Part shown: positions 9,844 to 28,779 of the stretch, piece after piece | Layout: each line of letters starts with the position of its first letter | Position numbering within the stretch: position 1 is the stretch's first letter | Assembly: GCA_009746045.1 (NCBI GenBank) | Contig: RPFO01000667.1 | Span: 1,123,221-1,162,251 of the forward strand | Length of the DNA: 39,031 nucleotides | Reading direction: 5' to 3' | From: Mesostigma viride | Lineage: Eukaryota > Streptophyta > Mesostigmatophyceae > Mesostigmatales > Mesostigmataceae | Position numbers and translations under genes: made by a program | Notes under the pieces: model-generated | The model's input: only the letters and a program-made list of their open reading frames with translations | What the model was told of the DNA's origin: nothing | The model's database searches: none

Positions 9844-10510
9844 CCGATTGTTTATAAGGGTCGGTGGCTATTAATTAGTGGTCCGAGAAATTTAATTGCA
9901 TGTAGGGTTTATACGACTTGCTTGCAAAGATTCGTGTTTGGTTGCACCTGCTGATCGAGGTTAGGTGGGGACCTGTAGGGTCGGCTGGTTGCTTAACGAA
10001 TCTTCCGCTGATTTGGGTTCTTTAGTGAGTCGTGATTAATTATTGTATAGTGGATTCGGACCGGCCCAAGGGGTCGATGGGCGAGTGTTATGTTTGTCAG
10101 TCTTGGGAACCTTGTACAACTACCTGTATACGGTTAACGCACTAGTTAGCCTGGGGGTGCGTGGCCACGTTGTTTGTAGTGGCGTTTTCAGCACTGTTCA
10201 GGCCGGCGTGTGACGCATGCCGGTGTTACTTAATTAAGGATGATGTCAGCTTGTGTGTCGGCGGGCCATGCCTTTGGATTAAGCAAGCTAGGCAGGCAAT
10301 GATCCGCAATTGTTTCTTTCCCCTCCCTCCCACCCTGGAGGCTTCTTGCTTCCGCGTGCGGATTGAGAAACCACTGTTAACTGCTGCATTTGTGGCAAGG
10401 CTCCACTTATTGTATTTAATCAAATGCTGGTCTTCTTGGGAGCTCAGTGATCTTAAGTAATATTAAATTCTAACATTAAGGTAGCATTTAATATTCTGGT
10501 CCAAGATAAA
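9844..10510. other. Intergenic, no gene recognised
   Basis: Downstream flank of the minus-strand RTRAF gene. Only short frames are present and none shows a domain or similarity to other parts of the window. Confidence 0.5.
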
Positions 10511-10519
10511 TTCTGCTGC

Positions 10520-10601
<82 letters not shown>

Positions 10602-10616
10602 ACTGTCGCTGCTACA
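10511..10616 (-). repeat. CAG/CGG triplet tract in the 3' flank of RTRAF
   Basis: In the transcribed (minus) direction this is an interrupted GTAGCAG and CAG run followed by about 17 CGG units with one interruption. It starts about 25 bases after the RTRAF stop codon and so probably lies in the 3' UTR. No obvious TGTAA-type polyadenylation signal was found close by. Confidence 0.75.
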
Positions 10617-10639
10617 TATTGAGAGCTCTGCGGTTGAGA

Positions 10640-19663
<9,024 letters not shown>

Positions 19664-20666
19664 TGCAATCTGTGTCCCCTGTTGCCAGAAAGCCTTATTT
19701 GCCTGCCCTGCTGTAAGCTGTGCAAGCTGCTATGCCGAAGTTCAGAGGGAAATTTCGTTGAAAACTTGGCGTCGTTCAAAGGGCAGAGCACCTGGCTTGT
19801 TGATGAAAAATTGTGTCTAACGATCGTGTCTGGAACTGCGCACAATTACGTTGTGCAGTGGCTCAGTGAATGCTCACAACTTGGCTTATGGACAGCCATG
19901 GCTGTCTACAGGTAAGTACTTGTGTCTACTGTGACGGTGACTCTTGTAAATTAATTGTTAAGGTACCTTCATTAGGATTCGCTGATACTCATTTCCCCTC
20001 TCACCTCTTTGGTCCATAATTGGCTAATAAAATATACCCATTTCCCCGAAAAATTAATTGTTAAGGTGTTGCACTAATACTGGCAGCTTTGATACTGGCA
20101 CTCCCTGCAGTCGGCACTCGGCAGTCGCCATCGGCGCGGCAGTTGAGTTGAGTCGAGTTTATTCCCGCGCCGGCGTACTTCCCGACAGGGGGTGCAGTGG
20201 GCAGTGGGCACTGGGCAGTCGGCCGTAGTGCAATCAGTCATCTAGTTAACCGACCGTACATTATATATTACGGCAGATACCATCTACCGACTTGCGTTAG
20301 CTGTTGTCGAGCCTGCACTTCATCATGCCACTTGCTGCTGCTATTCTTGCCTTACATGACTGACTCTTTGTGCATGGTTGATGCCACTGATCAGTTACGC
20401 CCCTTTGCTCCTGCATGCACGTTCCCCATGCGGGAGGTCACCGCGCTTGCAGAAATGCGATGTGGCCAGTTTCCCCATAGGTAGTGATCTGTCTAGTGCC
20501 GGCCGGGAGACGTCTACTCGGGGGCCTTAACCCGGGCGTATACCCACGCATAAAGTGACATCGTTGCCAGTTAAAAGCGGCCTTTAGGTCGCAATTATAT
20601 GGAAGCCTAAGAATCGTTGAGCGCTGACGAGAGCTCCTTTTACCGCAGCGTGTATATACAGCAGAC
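19664..20666. promoter_or_regulatory. Divergent promoter region between RTRAF and NDUFS7
   Basis: The two start codons face away from each other across about 1 kb, so both promoters must lie here unless there are upstream untranslated exons. No clear TATA box was identified; TGTATATACA at 20651-20660 is only a few bases before the NDUFS7 ATG and so more likely in its leader. GCAGTCGGC-type motifs recur at about 20108-20225. A LINE fragment at 19965-20050 has landed in the middle. Confidence 0.5.
19965..20050 (+). mobile_element. 5'-truncated LINE 3' end with 17-bp target duplication
   Basis: Eighty-six bases match the 3' end of the LINE at 26012-27202 (ACCTTCATTAGGATTCGCTG to the terminal CCCCGA and A run). 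AAATTAATTGTTAAGGT flanks it at 19948-19964 and 20051-20067. The duplication and terminal A run are hallmarks of target-primed reverse transcription. Confidence 0.9.
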
Positions 20667-21603
20667 ATGGCGTCTGCAGTGGGCTTCGCGTCCCTCTTGG
20701 CCAAGGTACGGCGTACCTTGGATTTCGAAGTTGTTTCTGTGGATACTGATGCTATGCTGTTACTGGTTACAGTTTTCATGTTGCCCGAAAACCGTCGTTC
20801 TATGCATAGCTCCTGATCTCATCTTCGTTTGCTGATGGCGCTGTGCCGTTTTGCTAATAAACATCAATGCCTATCTAATTGGCCTGTGTGTTGGCAATGG
20901 ACTATGTTGTCGTTTTCCGCTATGGAAATTCCGTGTCCCGGCTTGCTGCTCCTCTCGCCAGTCTTCGGACACTCTGATCACACGGGTTTCGTCGTCCGGT
21001 ATGCAAGGTTTCGTCCGCGCAATGTCCACGGCGCCCAGCCGGGGCGTGGCAGATTCGCTCACCCGACCCACGGATACTGCCAGCGTGCTGCAAAAAATGG
21101 CAATTAGCCCTCCGCCTGCCAACGCGGTCACCAACACCGCCGACTTCGTCGTGTCCAAGTTCGATCACCTCGTCAACTGGGCCCGCCGAAGCTCGATGTG
21201 GCCGATGACGTTCGGTCTTGCCTGCTGCGCGGTCGAAATGATGCACGCCGGGGCCAGCCGCTATGATCTGGATCGGTTCGGTATCATTTTCCGTCCGTCT
21301 CCACGCCAGAGTGATGTCATGATCGTGGCGGGGACGTTGACCAATAAGATGGCGCCAGCGCTGCGCAAGGTGTATGACCAGATGCCCGAGCCCCGCTGGG
21401 TCGTCTCGATGGGGAGCTGCGCCAACGGAGGCGGGTACTACCACTATTCGTACTCGGTCGTGCGGGGCTGTGACCGGATCGTCCCTGTGGACATCTATGT
21501 CCCAGGGTGCCCTCCCACGGCGGAGGCCCTCCTCTATGGCCTGCTTCAGCTGCAGAAGAAGATTGACCGTGGTACAACCTACCTGAGCTGGAGCAAGAAG
21601 TAA
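20667..21603 (+). CDS. NDUFS7: NADH dehydrogenase (complex I) subunit NDUFS7 / PSST
   Basis: Two exons: 20667-20705 ([13 protein letters not shown]) and 20962-21603, separated by a 256-bp intron with donor AAG|GTACGG and acceptor CGCCAG|TCT, phase 0. The product has 226 residues. An in-frame ATG at 20851 would extend exon 2 upstream through the intron without the exon 1 presequence, and I judge it less likely. The first 40 or so residues are Arg/Ser rich and fit a mitochondrial presequence ([13 protein letters not shown]). The body is the conserved NuoB/PSST domain, which holds iron-sulfur cluster N2 next to the quinone site of complex I in the inner membrane. The four cluster cysteines are visible: the CC pair in [11 protein letters not shown] (101, 102), [10 protein letters not shown] (166) and [10 protein letters not shown] (196). 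The end [12 protein letters not shown] is typical. The coding sequence looks intact. Confidence 0.97.
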
Positions 21604-21981
21604 ATGACTTGGGGGCACAAGGGGTGCAGTGTTTTGTGCCTTGGTTATTTATAGCCCTGCGGTTCCATGTATTCGTGGGGACGGCATGTGTTTGTACCAT
21701 GCCTGTTTGTACAGATTTGATGGCAGTAGCAACATGTAGCCAGCTGGCCATTTGTGACAGGCAAGATGCTTTGGATGGAAGACCTTTGTTATGAAGTCAG
21801 GTAACTAATTGGTATTGGAAATGCACGTACTGATTTGCACAAGTGCCTGATGGTCATGCCTGCAAGAAAACAAAAAAGTCTGCATGGTTCCTGCATTTTA
21901 GTGACCAGGCATGATTCGGTACTTAGACTCCAGATGCCAGGGCGAGAAACAGGTCGGTATGATAGGAAGCCTACCATGTCC
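21604..21981 (+). other. 3' flank of NDUFS7
   Basis: T/G-rich sequence expected to hold the 3' UTR. I see no TGTAA signal. It ends at the 13-bp target duplication of the Penelope-like insertion, which lies in opposite orientation about 380 bp after the stop codon. Confidence 0.5.
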
Positions 21982-22549
21982 AGCAGTGATTATCAAAGAG
22001 ACAACCAGCGCAGGCCAGAAATCGGGAGAATCCGGACCATGGTAGCTCGAGCCTGCCGTTATCTTTTCCGCGTTTTCGAGTCGTTCAGGATGATGAAGAT
22101 GAATGGTGATGGAAATGTGTATCCTTGTGCATTGAAATTATGGCTGGCTTACGTGTGGAGCGACTAGATGACCTAGACGGTGGGGCCGGAAACAGCATGC
22201 TTGATCAGGGCGTGTGTTTCTAGCCTAACTGGCCGGGAGTGTCTAGTGGTGAGCACCATTGCTGCGATCGCTCTCCCACCATTTACGAGGAAATACCCGC
22301 AAATGGAAAACCACTGAAAAGGTCTAGCTAGTCAGTCATCACGTTAGCCATGCCATGATTCCAAACGTCCAAGAACTGCACACGGTGCAAAGGCAAAAAG
22401 CCGGAGGACAGCACTTTCAAATGTGCGGCGGGAACCAAAAGCCCGCGGATGCCAGAAAACATCGTGTTGCGGCAGCGACGCGACGATGTGGACAACGAAT
22501 CCAGTGCCAAGCTCGGAACGGCCGCAAAGGAGATCTGGCATCACAGGGT

Positions 22550-24871
22550 TCAGATGTGCGGAGATACTATGCGATCCAGCCGGTCCACGACCTGTTTGTA
22601 GAGCTTGTGCCAAGGGGCAGCACCGAACAGATGTGGGTGACGTTGCAAAAAACATCGGACTTGACGGAGCATAATGGCTCGGTCATAGTCTTTGACCAAT
22701 AAACGCTGCAAGAGTTCAACAAGAGTCGTGATGAAATCAACACGATAAGAACAAAGACGGGAAAAACGATGTAACTGAGAAAGAACAACACCATATTTTG
22801 CTGTGTGGGAAAGGAGACTGTGAATATCGGGGTAACGAATAAAAGGAATTTGCTGGTATTTAGGATCCTTGCGCTTATCATAGATAGCCGTACGCCAGCC
22901 CTTCTTGTTATGGGTAATGTTAAGATCGAGGTAATTGCAATGAGTATCCTCCGACGTGAGCTTTAATGTGAGGGACGCTTGCGGGTAGATGCCAGGCAGA
23001 CCAGCGGTGATATACAAATGGGTTGCGAAATCAGGGTTGTCGAAAGCGATGACATCATCAATGTATCGACATGTATGGATAAAACGCCTGATGAGAACAT
23101 CATCGTTTGAGGCAATGAGATTCTCCATGAATGCAAGCTCATAAGTGTATAGATAGAGGTTTGCAAGGAGCCCGGCACAGTTAGTGCCCATAGGGATGCC
23201 GATAGCTTGTTGGTATACATTGCCCGCAAAACAGATGAAGGTGTTATCAACAAGATAAGAGATCCAATGGACAAGGTCAGCCTCCGTGATAATATAATTA
23301 TAACCATCCCGCACGATAGCACCTGCCGCGATCCCTGAGAGCCACGTTGCCGTGGGCTTGGTCTGAGAAACACGCACGTGCAGGTGGTTGCGCCCGTGAG
23401 GCCTACGTGCATACAGACGAGTAAGGAGGCTATCTAAACGAGCTTTCAAATCGTGCAAATCTAGTGTGGTATATAGAGTGGTGAAATCATAGGTGGCTAT
23501 GGGCATAGGTATACGTTTCTCTGCTGCTGTCTTAGAACGGCTAAGGGCGGCAAGGCGTAGGCGTACTTGGGCTGAGTCTATGACGATCCAACTACCAGCG
23601 CATTCATACCCGGCATTCGACAGCACCTCCACCCATAATGCATTGGCTTCGGGGAGAAGAGCATTCAAAGCATGGCAGATGAGTTTCGAGAGAGGCATCA
23701 GTGGGGCTGAATGCGACGCAGCAATGGTGCGCAAAGCAACAGGAGTTTTGTGCAGCTTAAGAGTGAGATACAGATATGGGAACGTAGTGGTGGTGGCGCG
23801 TCGCTGCCGCTTAAGGAATGCCCGAGCAAAAATGTTTTGGCTGTGCAGAAAAGCCCGATGAGCAGCGGTGATACTGGCGGTGGACTGTGCACGCTGAACA
23901 TAGGTAGGGCTGGACGCCAACTCGTGTTGCAAAGTAGCAAGGTAGTGCTTCTTGCATATGAAAGCAAAGTTGTTGGCACTCTTGTCAACACACGTGATGA
24001 TAAAGTCCTGCTTGAAGTGGTCAAGAAGTGCTTTATCTGTGGTGTTGAGCCAGGTGGTGCGGTGGACCTGCTGGAGACGGTAATCAAGCCTGGTGAGACG
24101 TGCATTGCATTCGTGAATGACGGCGCGAAACCACGGTTCCATGGCAAGGGGAGCAAGCTGTAGGTCCGTGCTCATGGCATTGCAAAATTTGCGCAGTGAT
24201 GTGGAGAGCAGTGCATTCACCTCTTTGGCACACGTGCGCTGGACCCACGGCCGAAACTTGGTGCCTTTGGCAAAAAGGTCTACAAGCGTGTGGCTCGGCA
24301 GGATGCTGAGGTCAGCGGTCATGACGTGCTGTGAGGTGGGATCAAGGTACTTGAAATACCGTTGTTGTTGGCAGGGGCAGGGCCCTGCCAAGATGGTGGC
24401 CAGCTCGGTGGGCGTTGTATCGCGGCTGACCTTCCCGTTGCTGAAAACCATTTGTCCCAAGGTGGGAGAGTAATGCCAGGCGGCAATGGGAGTGCCGAAA
24501 GTGTTGCGCACCACGAGCGGCATCGCAGCCTGCACTTGCGGCAAATGCAGAATGTGTGGCAAACACAGCTCATCCATCGCAGCATGAATGAAAGGTGAGA
24601 TCAGCAAACGGCGCGGACGCAGTGCATCTGCATTCCCATTGACACGGTGCCGAATGATACGTGAGAGAAGGCCTCGCAGACTAGTGGCATGGGAGCGGGG
24701 GACTTGCAGATCAGCTGGGGAGCACGACCCGACGGCAATGTGTAAGCTGGTAAGCTTCTTCAAGCTGCAGGCTTCGAGATAGGATGCATGAAAGTTGCCG
24801 CGTTGCATAAGCCGAGACATGTGACGTAAGCAGCGGAGACTGGTGGAGTAAAGGGAAGGATCGGTGGACAC
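22550..24871 (-). CDS. Penelope-like element reverse transcriptase
   Basis: A 773-residue open frame with the reverse transcriptase motifs of Penelope-like elements in order: FPYLYLTLKLHKTPVALRTI, then motif A TYDFTTLYTTLDLHDLKARL, motif B GIPMGTNCAGLLANLYLYTY, motif C CRYIDDVIAFDN with the catalytic Asp pair, and the thumb with IPFIRYPDIHSLLSHTAKYG. No stop interrupts it. The upstream GIY-YIG frame (24760-25605) overlaps it by about 110 bases in another frame, so a frameshift near 24.8 kb probably broke a single fused protein. The RT is otherwise complete and may be recent. Known role of the family: copying element RNA into DNA at a nick made by its endonuclease. Confidence 0.93.
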   Translation of the reverse strand: MSTDPSLYSTSLRCLRHMSRLMQRGNFHASYLEACSLKKLTSLHIAVGSCSPADLQVPRSHATSLRGLLSRIIRHRVNGNADALRPRRLLISPFIHAAMDELCLPHILHLPQVQAAMPLVVRNTFGTPIAAWHYSPTLGQMVFSNGKVSRDTTPTELATILAGPCPCQQQRYFKYLDPTSQHVMTADLSILPSHTLVDLFAKGTKFRPWVQRTCAKEVNALLSTSLRKFCNAMSTDLQLAPLAMEPWFRAVIHECNARLTRLDYRLQQVHRTTWLNTTDKALLDHFKQDFIITCVDKSANNFAFICKKHYLATLQHELASSPTYVQRAQSTASITAAHRAFLHSQNIFARAFLKRQRRATTTTFPYLYLTLKLHKTPVALRTIAASHSAPLMPLSKLICHALNALLPEANALWVEVLSNAGYECAGSWIVIDSAQVRLRLAALSRSKTAAEKRIPMPIATYDFTTLYTTLDLHDLKARLDSLLTRLYARRPHGRNHLHVRVSQTKPTATWLSGIAAGAIVRDGYNYIITEADLVHWISYLVDNTFICFAGNVYQQAIGIPMGTNCAGLLANLYLYTYELAFMENLIASNDDVLIRRFIHTCRYIDDVIAFDNPDFATHLYITAGLPGIYPQASLTLKLTSEDTHCNYLDLNITHNKKGWRTAIYDKRKDPKYQQIPFIRYPDIHSLLSHTAKYGVVLSQLHRFSRLCSYRVDFITTLVELLQRLLVKDYDRAIMLRQVRCFLQRHPHLFGAAPWHKLYKQVVDRLDRIVSPHI

Positions 24872-25605
24872 ATGTGTGGAAGGTGGAGGGGCCGGGGTGA
24901 CGCTGGGGGATAGGGGCGATATGGGTGGAGATTGTGCTTCAGACGCCAGGCACGGATGAACATAAGAGGGCGGGGACGGAGGGGAGGCGGGCGGCGGCGA
25001 GACCGAGCTTTGAAACTCTTGCCTTCAATGCAAAAACCGTGGGGCAGAAATGCATGTAACATTCGTTTCCAAAACGTTTCCCGATGCCCTGCGGCTTTGC
25101 GAAAAGCGGCGCCGGTAAAGGTGCCGGGGACATGTTCCAAGGGGACGACTCGCCAATCCCACCACCCGTATTGGGCCATGGCGCCATGTAGGGGGGTGTC
25201 GTCGTTGGCGGCAGGGCGGCCAATATGAAGGCGGCGTGCCGCTCGGACATGTTCCTGAAAACGCGTCCAGGCATCCCGTTGCGTCTGGCCAACGTAGATA
25301 CGCTGAGGGTACCTGCGGTTGTAAATGGCATAAATGACGCGATGGGTGCTTACGGGGTGTGGGCGAGTGGAGTTGGTAAGCGACAAATGCGTGCGCTGTA
25401 AGCGCCGGAGGCGACGTAGAGTATGGTCATCCTTGCAGTGATGGTTATGGCGCGTGTTGATGCGACAACGCTTCCGCCATGCCTGTGAGGAGATACGATA
25501 GGGGAACTGCCGAGAAGTAGCAGTGTACTTCCGGTAATCAATGCCACTGGATTGCCGTATTCTGTGGAGGGTAAGAGCATGCCAGAAAGTCATAAGGTGT
25601 TTCAT
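24760..25605 (-). CDS. Penelope-like element GIY-YIG endonuclease domain (N-terminal)
   Basis: A 281-residue frame upstream of the RT in transcription direction. Residues near 92-130 read VIYAIYNRRYPQRIYVGQTQ and then TRFQEHVRAA, the GIY-YIG core with its Arg/His helix. A Cys/His-rich stretch (CRINTRHNHHC) precedes it. The endonuclease lying before rather than after the RT is the permuted order described for Penelope-like elements of green algae and protists (the Naiad/Chlamys group). The frame runs out at 24760 where it overlaps the RT frame, so one indel probably separates two parts of one protein. Confidence 0.88.
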   Translation of the reverse strand: MKHLMTFWHALTLHRIRQSSGIDYRKYTATSRQFPYRISSQAWRKRCRINTRHNHHCKDDHTLRRLRRLQRTHLSLTNSTRPHPVSTHRVIYAIYNRRYPQRIYVGQTQRDAWTRFQEHVRAARRLHIGRPAANDDTPLHGAMAQYGWWDWRVVPLEHVPGTFTGAAFRKAAGHRETFWKRMLHAFLPHGFCIEGKSFKARSRRRPPPLRPRPLMFIRAWRLKHNLHPYRPYPPASPRPLHLPHMCPPILPFTPPVSAAYVTCLGLCNAATFMHPISKPAA

Positions 25606-25996
25606 GATGATTCAGAAGCACTGAGAGCTAAGACATCAAACAGAACCAGAGCGGAGCATATTGAGGTAAGTCAATATTCACTGCGTAACACCCGTTACGC
25701 GATAGCGGTGGTCCATGATGCATCTCCCCGGGGCAGGATGTGGCTAACCAGGTTGGTCTGTACGCCGCACTTTTGCGATAAAATGCGGGATAAAGCATAT
25801 TATGGGCCTCGACGTATTTTACGCGTATTTTACGTCTGACCACGCGGTTTGGACTTGGAATTTTTCGGGGGTACCAGCGGGCAGCGGGCACTGGCGCGGT
25901 GCCCAGGTTCTGGGCGCGGCGCGCTCACTGCACATTTGAGATTTTTACTACTAGAAGTAGATGCGTACAGTTCTTTTCATAAAGCGCAAGCCTTGC
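25606..25996 (-). other. 5' flank of Penelope-like ORF
   Basis: Presumably the leader of the Penelope-like element or sequence inserted into it. No domain is visible. It contains an AT-rich TACGCGTA-type palindromic stretch near 25805-25840 that resembles one near 35010-35060. Confidence 0.4.
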
Positions 25997-26011
25997 AAAA
26001 TGTTTGGCCGG

Positions 26012-27202
26012 GTTTAGTCGTGACGGTTCTGCCACCTGAGGGGCTCCAACTACAACTGCTGGACGCTATTTCTGGCCACAATGGGTGTCTGTATCAACTA
26101 TCCACCTTATATGCGTACACGCCAGCTTCCCAGTGTCACCGCATACGCGTAGTCCCATGGTCTGTGCCAAGATCTTGCATGATCCAGCCGGACCCATTAT
26201 CCCCGGTTGAGAGCATTACATGGCTACACGTGGGCAACACACGGCTCGATCTACTACATCTGGACCCGGTTGAATTTGGATGGGTCTTAACCAAGGGGGA
26301 CATCAGAACCAGCAAATGTATCTTTGAGTACACCGCAGATTGGGGTTATGATATCTTGTTGCATATGTACCATCAGCCCCACCCGGGCCGAGCCCGCTGG
26401 GGAATACATTGGCCGGGCTACACTTGGGTTAAGATGATTACCCTGGCGGTAGACCACCCTCTCGTGGACCGCAGGGCCACTGATGTACAACACCTTTTGA
26501 TGCATAGGGCGATAGGGGTCTGCGCCATGCTCCACGAGCGTTTTGGTCATGATGCATCATGCCTGTGCACGCACCCTAGTGAAACCATTGAGCACAGGTT
26601 TCTTTACTGTAATCTCCCTGGGGTTTGGACGTGGCTCATTAACATCTGGGCCGCATGGACGGCATCGCCACCCACTCTCCCAATCAGCGTGCGTACCATC
26701 ATTTTCGGTATTGCTGGCACACCAGGGTCCGAGCTTTCAGTTTCCCAAGCAGAATGGATATGGCTACGCACTACTATGCTATACGCGATCTGGACCATAC
26801 GCAACGAGACAGTCTTTAAGGTCCGCGAGGAGTATACCCGCGGCGGCGTAGTCCGGCGCTTTATATACCTATGGAATGCGGCTATGCGCCGCTACTGGCT
26901 GTTAGCTCAGGAACAACACAGGGTGTGGGACCCAGGGCCCAATAACGACAAGCCCAGCCCGCTCCAGCTTTTTCATGATCTACTGGGCCGTAATCAGGTA
27001 TTCACCAGTATGCCTCATGGCGACATCACTCAGGTCCAATGGCTTCCCTGGTCTAATAACGCGCCCTATTAGCCTTTCACCTGTCACCGCCACACGTGTG
27101 TGTGCCCACCTTCATTAGGATTCGCTGATACTCATTTCCCCTCTCACCTCTTTGGTCCATAATTGGCTAATAAAATATACCCATTTCCCCGAAAAAAAAA
27201 AA
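26012..27202 (+). mobile_element. 5'-truncated LINE with poly(A) tail and 15-bp target duplication
   Basis: AAAATGTTTGGCCGG at 25997-26011 is repeated at 27203-27217, right after the terminal A run (27192-27202). Between them is about 1.19 kb whose open frame, to 27072, gives the C-terminal part of a LINE ORF2 protein. It includes a zinc-binding box CLCTHPSETIEHRFLYC (near 26562-26612), of the type found after reverse transcriptase domains, and the conserved-looking WIWLRTTMLYAIWTIRNETV. The frame appears to start further upstream at 25849, but bases before 26012 belong to the target. The 3' end matches the fragment at 19965-20050. Confidence 0.9.
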
Positions 27203-27495
27203 AAAATGTTTGGCCGGTAGGAGACAGCTAGGACTAGGTACATAACGCATAAATAACAGTGTGCCAGCAAATGCCAGCTGTGCTACTGACGGTGTAATGC
27301 AATATAGCGACGACGAGGCCAGTGCGACTGTGCGACAGTGTGCAGCCATTTTCGATTTGCAGCCATGAAGAAGAAAGGGCCTGAATGGGATTTCGTTCTC
27401 GAGAAGAAAGAAGCAGTCACAGATGCTGTTAGTAACAAAACGCAGTTTGTGTCGAATAAGTTCTGCTCATTTTGCAACAAGAAGTTCTCCACCGG

Positions 27496-27800
27496 GAAGG
27501 GGTCTGTGACATTTTGTGATATTTTTTTATCACAAAATGTCACTTTTGTGACATTTTGTGATAAAAACATGATAAAACGTGACAAAATGTGACAAAATGT
27601 GATAAAACTGTGACAAATTGTGATCGAGACATGTCATGATTGTGACAAAACGTGACAAACGTGATAAAACCAGCATATTTTGTGATAACGTCACTATCAC
27701 AAAATGTCAAAGTGTCACAAAATGTCACAAACCCACAGAAAAACAAAATGTGACAAGGTGATAAATCACAACCACTCAGGGGAAGTGATATATCACAAAG
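27496..27800 (+). repeat. Left end: TGTGACA/TGTGATA array
   Basis: About 25 copies in both orientations of the 7-mers TGTGACA and TGTGATA and close variants, often paired as TGTGACATTTTGTGATA. Such dense subterminal motifs are usual transposase-binding arrays in large DNA transposons; binding here is inference. Confidence 0.75.
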
Positions 27801-28437
27801 CACGCATAATGCACATCCGCAGCAAGGAAGTGCGTGCCGCAGCAGAGACGGAGAAGGAAAAGGCCAAGGTGGGACACGACAAGGTGGCAATGCCAGGAGA
27901 GACAACACGTGCAGCGGTACGGGGCAAGCGTACTGAAAGGAACTGACAAAACAAGCTGGAAACACTCTCAGGTGCATGATAAAATGCACCACAATGTCAT
28001 GAGCCGTGGGAGACATGGTTTATTGCAAAAATATCGACTGGGATGTTAAGAAAAACACCAATATTGAACATTCAGGGCAATGATCATCACGGTCATCAAG
28101 TGTCAACCTCCGACCCATCGCTGGCCAAGCATCCATCATGCTGATCAAAGGTAAAATCGTCAATATCTACACTGAATCACAACACTGCATCATGCATCCA
28201 TTGCTCTGAGCTCACAACACTAGTATGATAAAATGGCAACGGGGAGTGAACATATTCAGATGGCATGCAACAACCCGATGAAATGGCACAACTGATCAAA
28301 TACGAACACAAACTGTATTGATACACACACAAGGAACGGTGCACTCAAGCATGGCTGTGGGTGGTGTGCAAAATGGACACCCACAATCATCTCACAAATG
28401 CAATATAAAATCTGTTGACCGAGAAGTACAACGGGGC

Positions 28438-28534
28438 TCAACAGTCCTCGTCATCAAAGTCATCATCCTCATCATCACCGAAACCATCACGAGGGCTGTC
28501 CCAGCCACCATTGCTGAAGTAACTGGATGACTCT
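28438..28534 (-). other. Possible terminal exon with acidic tail
   Basis: After an AG preceded by GTTTCT, the minus strand reads ESSSYFSNGGWDSPRDGF and then GDDEDDDFDDEDC followed by TGA. Acidic tails of this kind end many transposases and host proteins. A further open stretch lies upstream at 28777-28535. I could not connect them to a recognisable domain. Confidence 0.3.
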
Positions 28535-28779
28535 CTAGAAACAATCACAGGACACTGTCAAGTGCGACGGCAATGTGACCATTGAAGGCTCAGAGCCTAC
28601 AAAATCTGCATCCGCATGTGGCCTCTCGCCGTGTTGGACTGACGGATGTGCCCGGCCCGACTGTGTTAGGTATATTGCCTGCATGCAAGACAAAAATACA
28701 TCATCCGGCAAAGCACGCATCGGTACACACAAAAATTTGTTAGTGAGATGAACGCTACGCGCTGGACGTGCCAACAACT

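Noticed and set aside
20851-20961. NDUFS7 start at the in-frame ATG 20851
   Set aside because: It would read through the end of a well-formed intron and lose the exon 1 presequence start; the spliced model is simpler.
21991-22444. Hammerhead ribozyme in the Penelope-like 3' region
   Set aside because: Known from other Penelope-like elements, but no CTGANGA and GAAA core with matching stems was found by eye. An Infernal search with the hammerhead models would settle it.
25849-26011. N-terminal extension of the LINE frame
   Set aside because: The target duplication places the LINE border at 26012, so this part is host or Penelope sequence that happens to be open.
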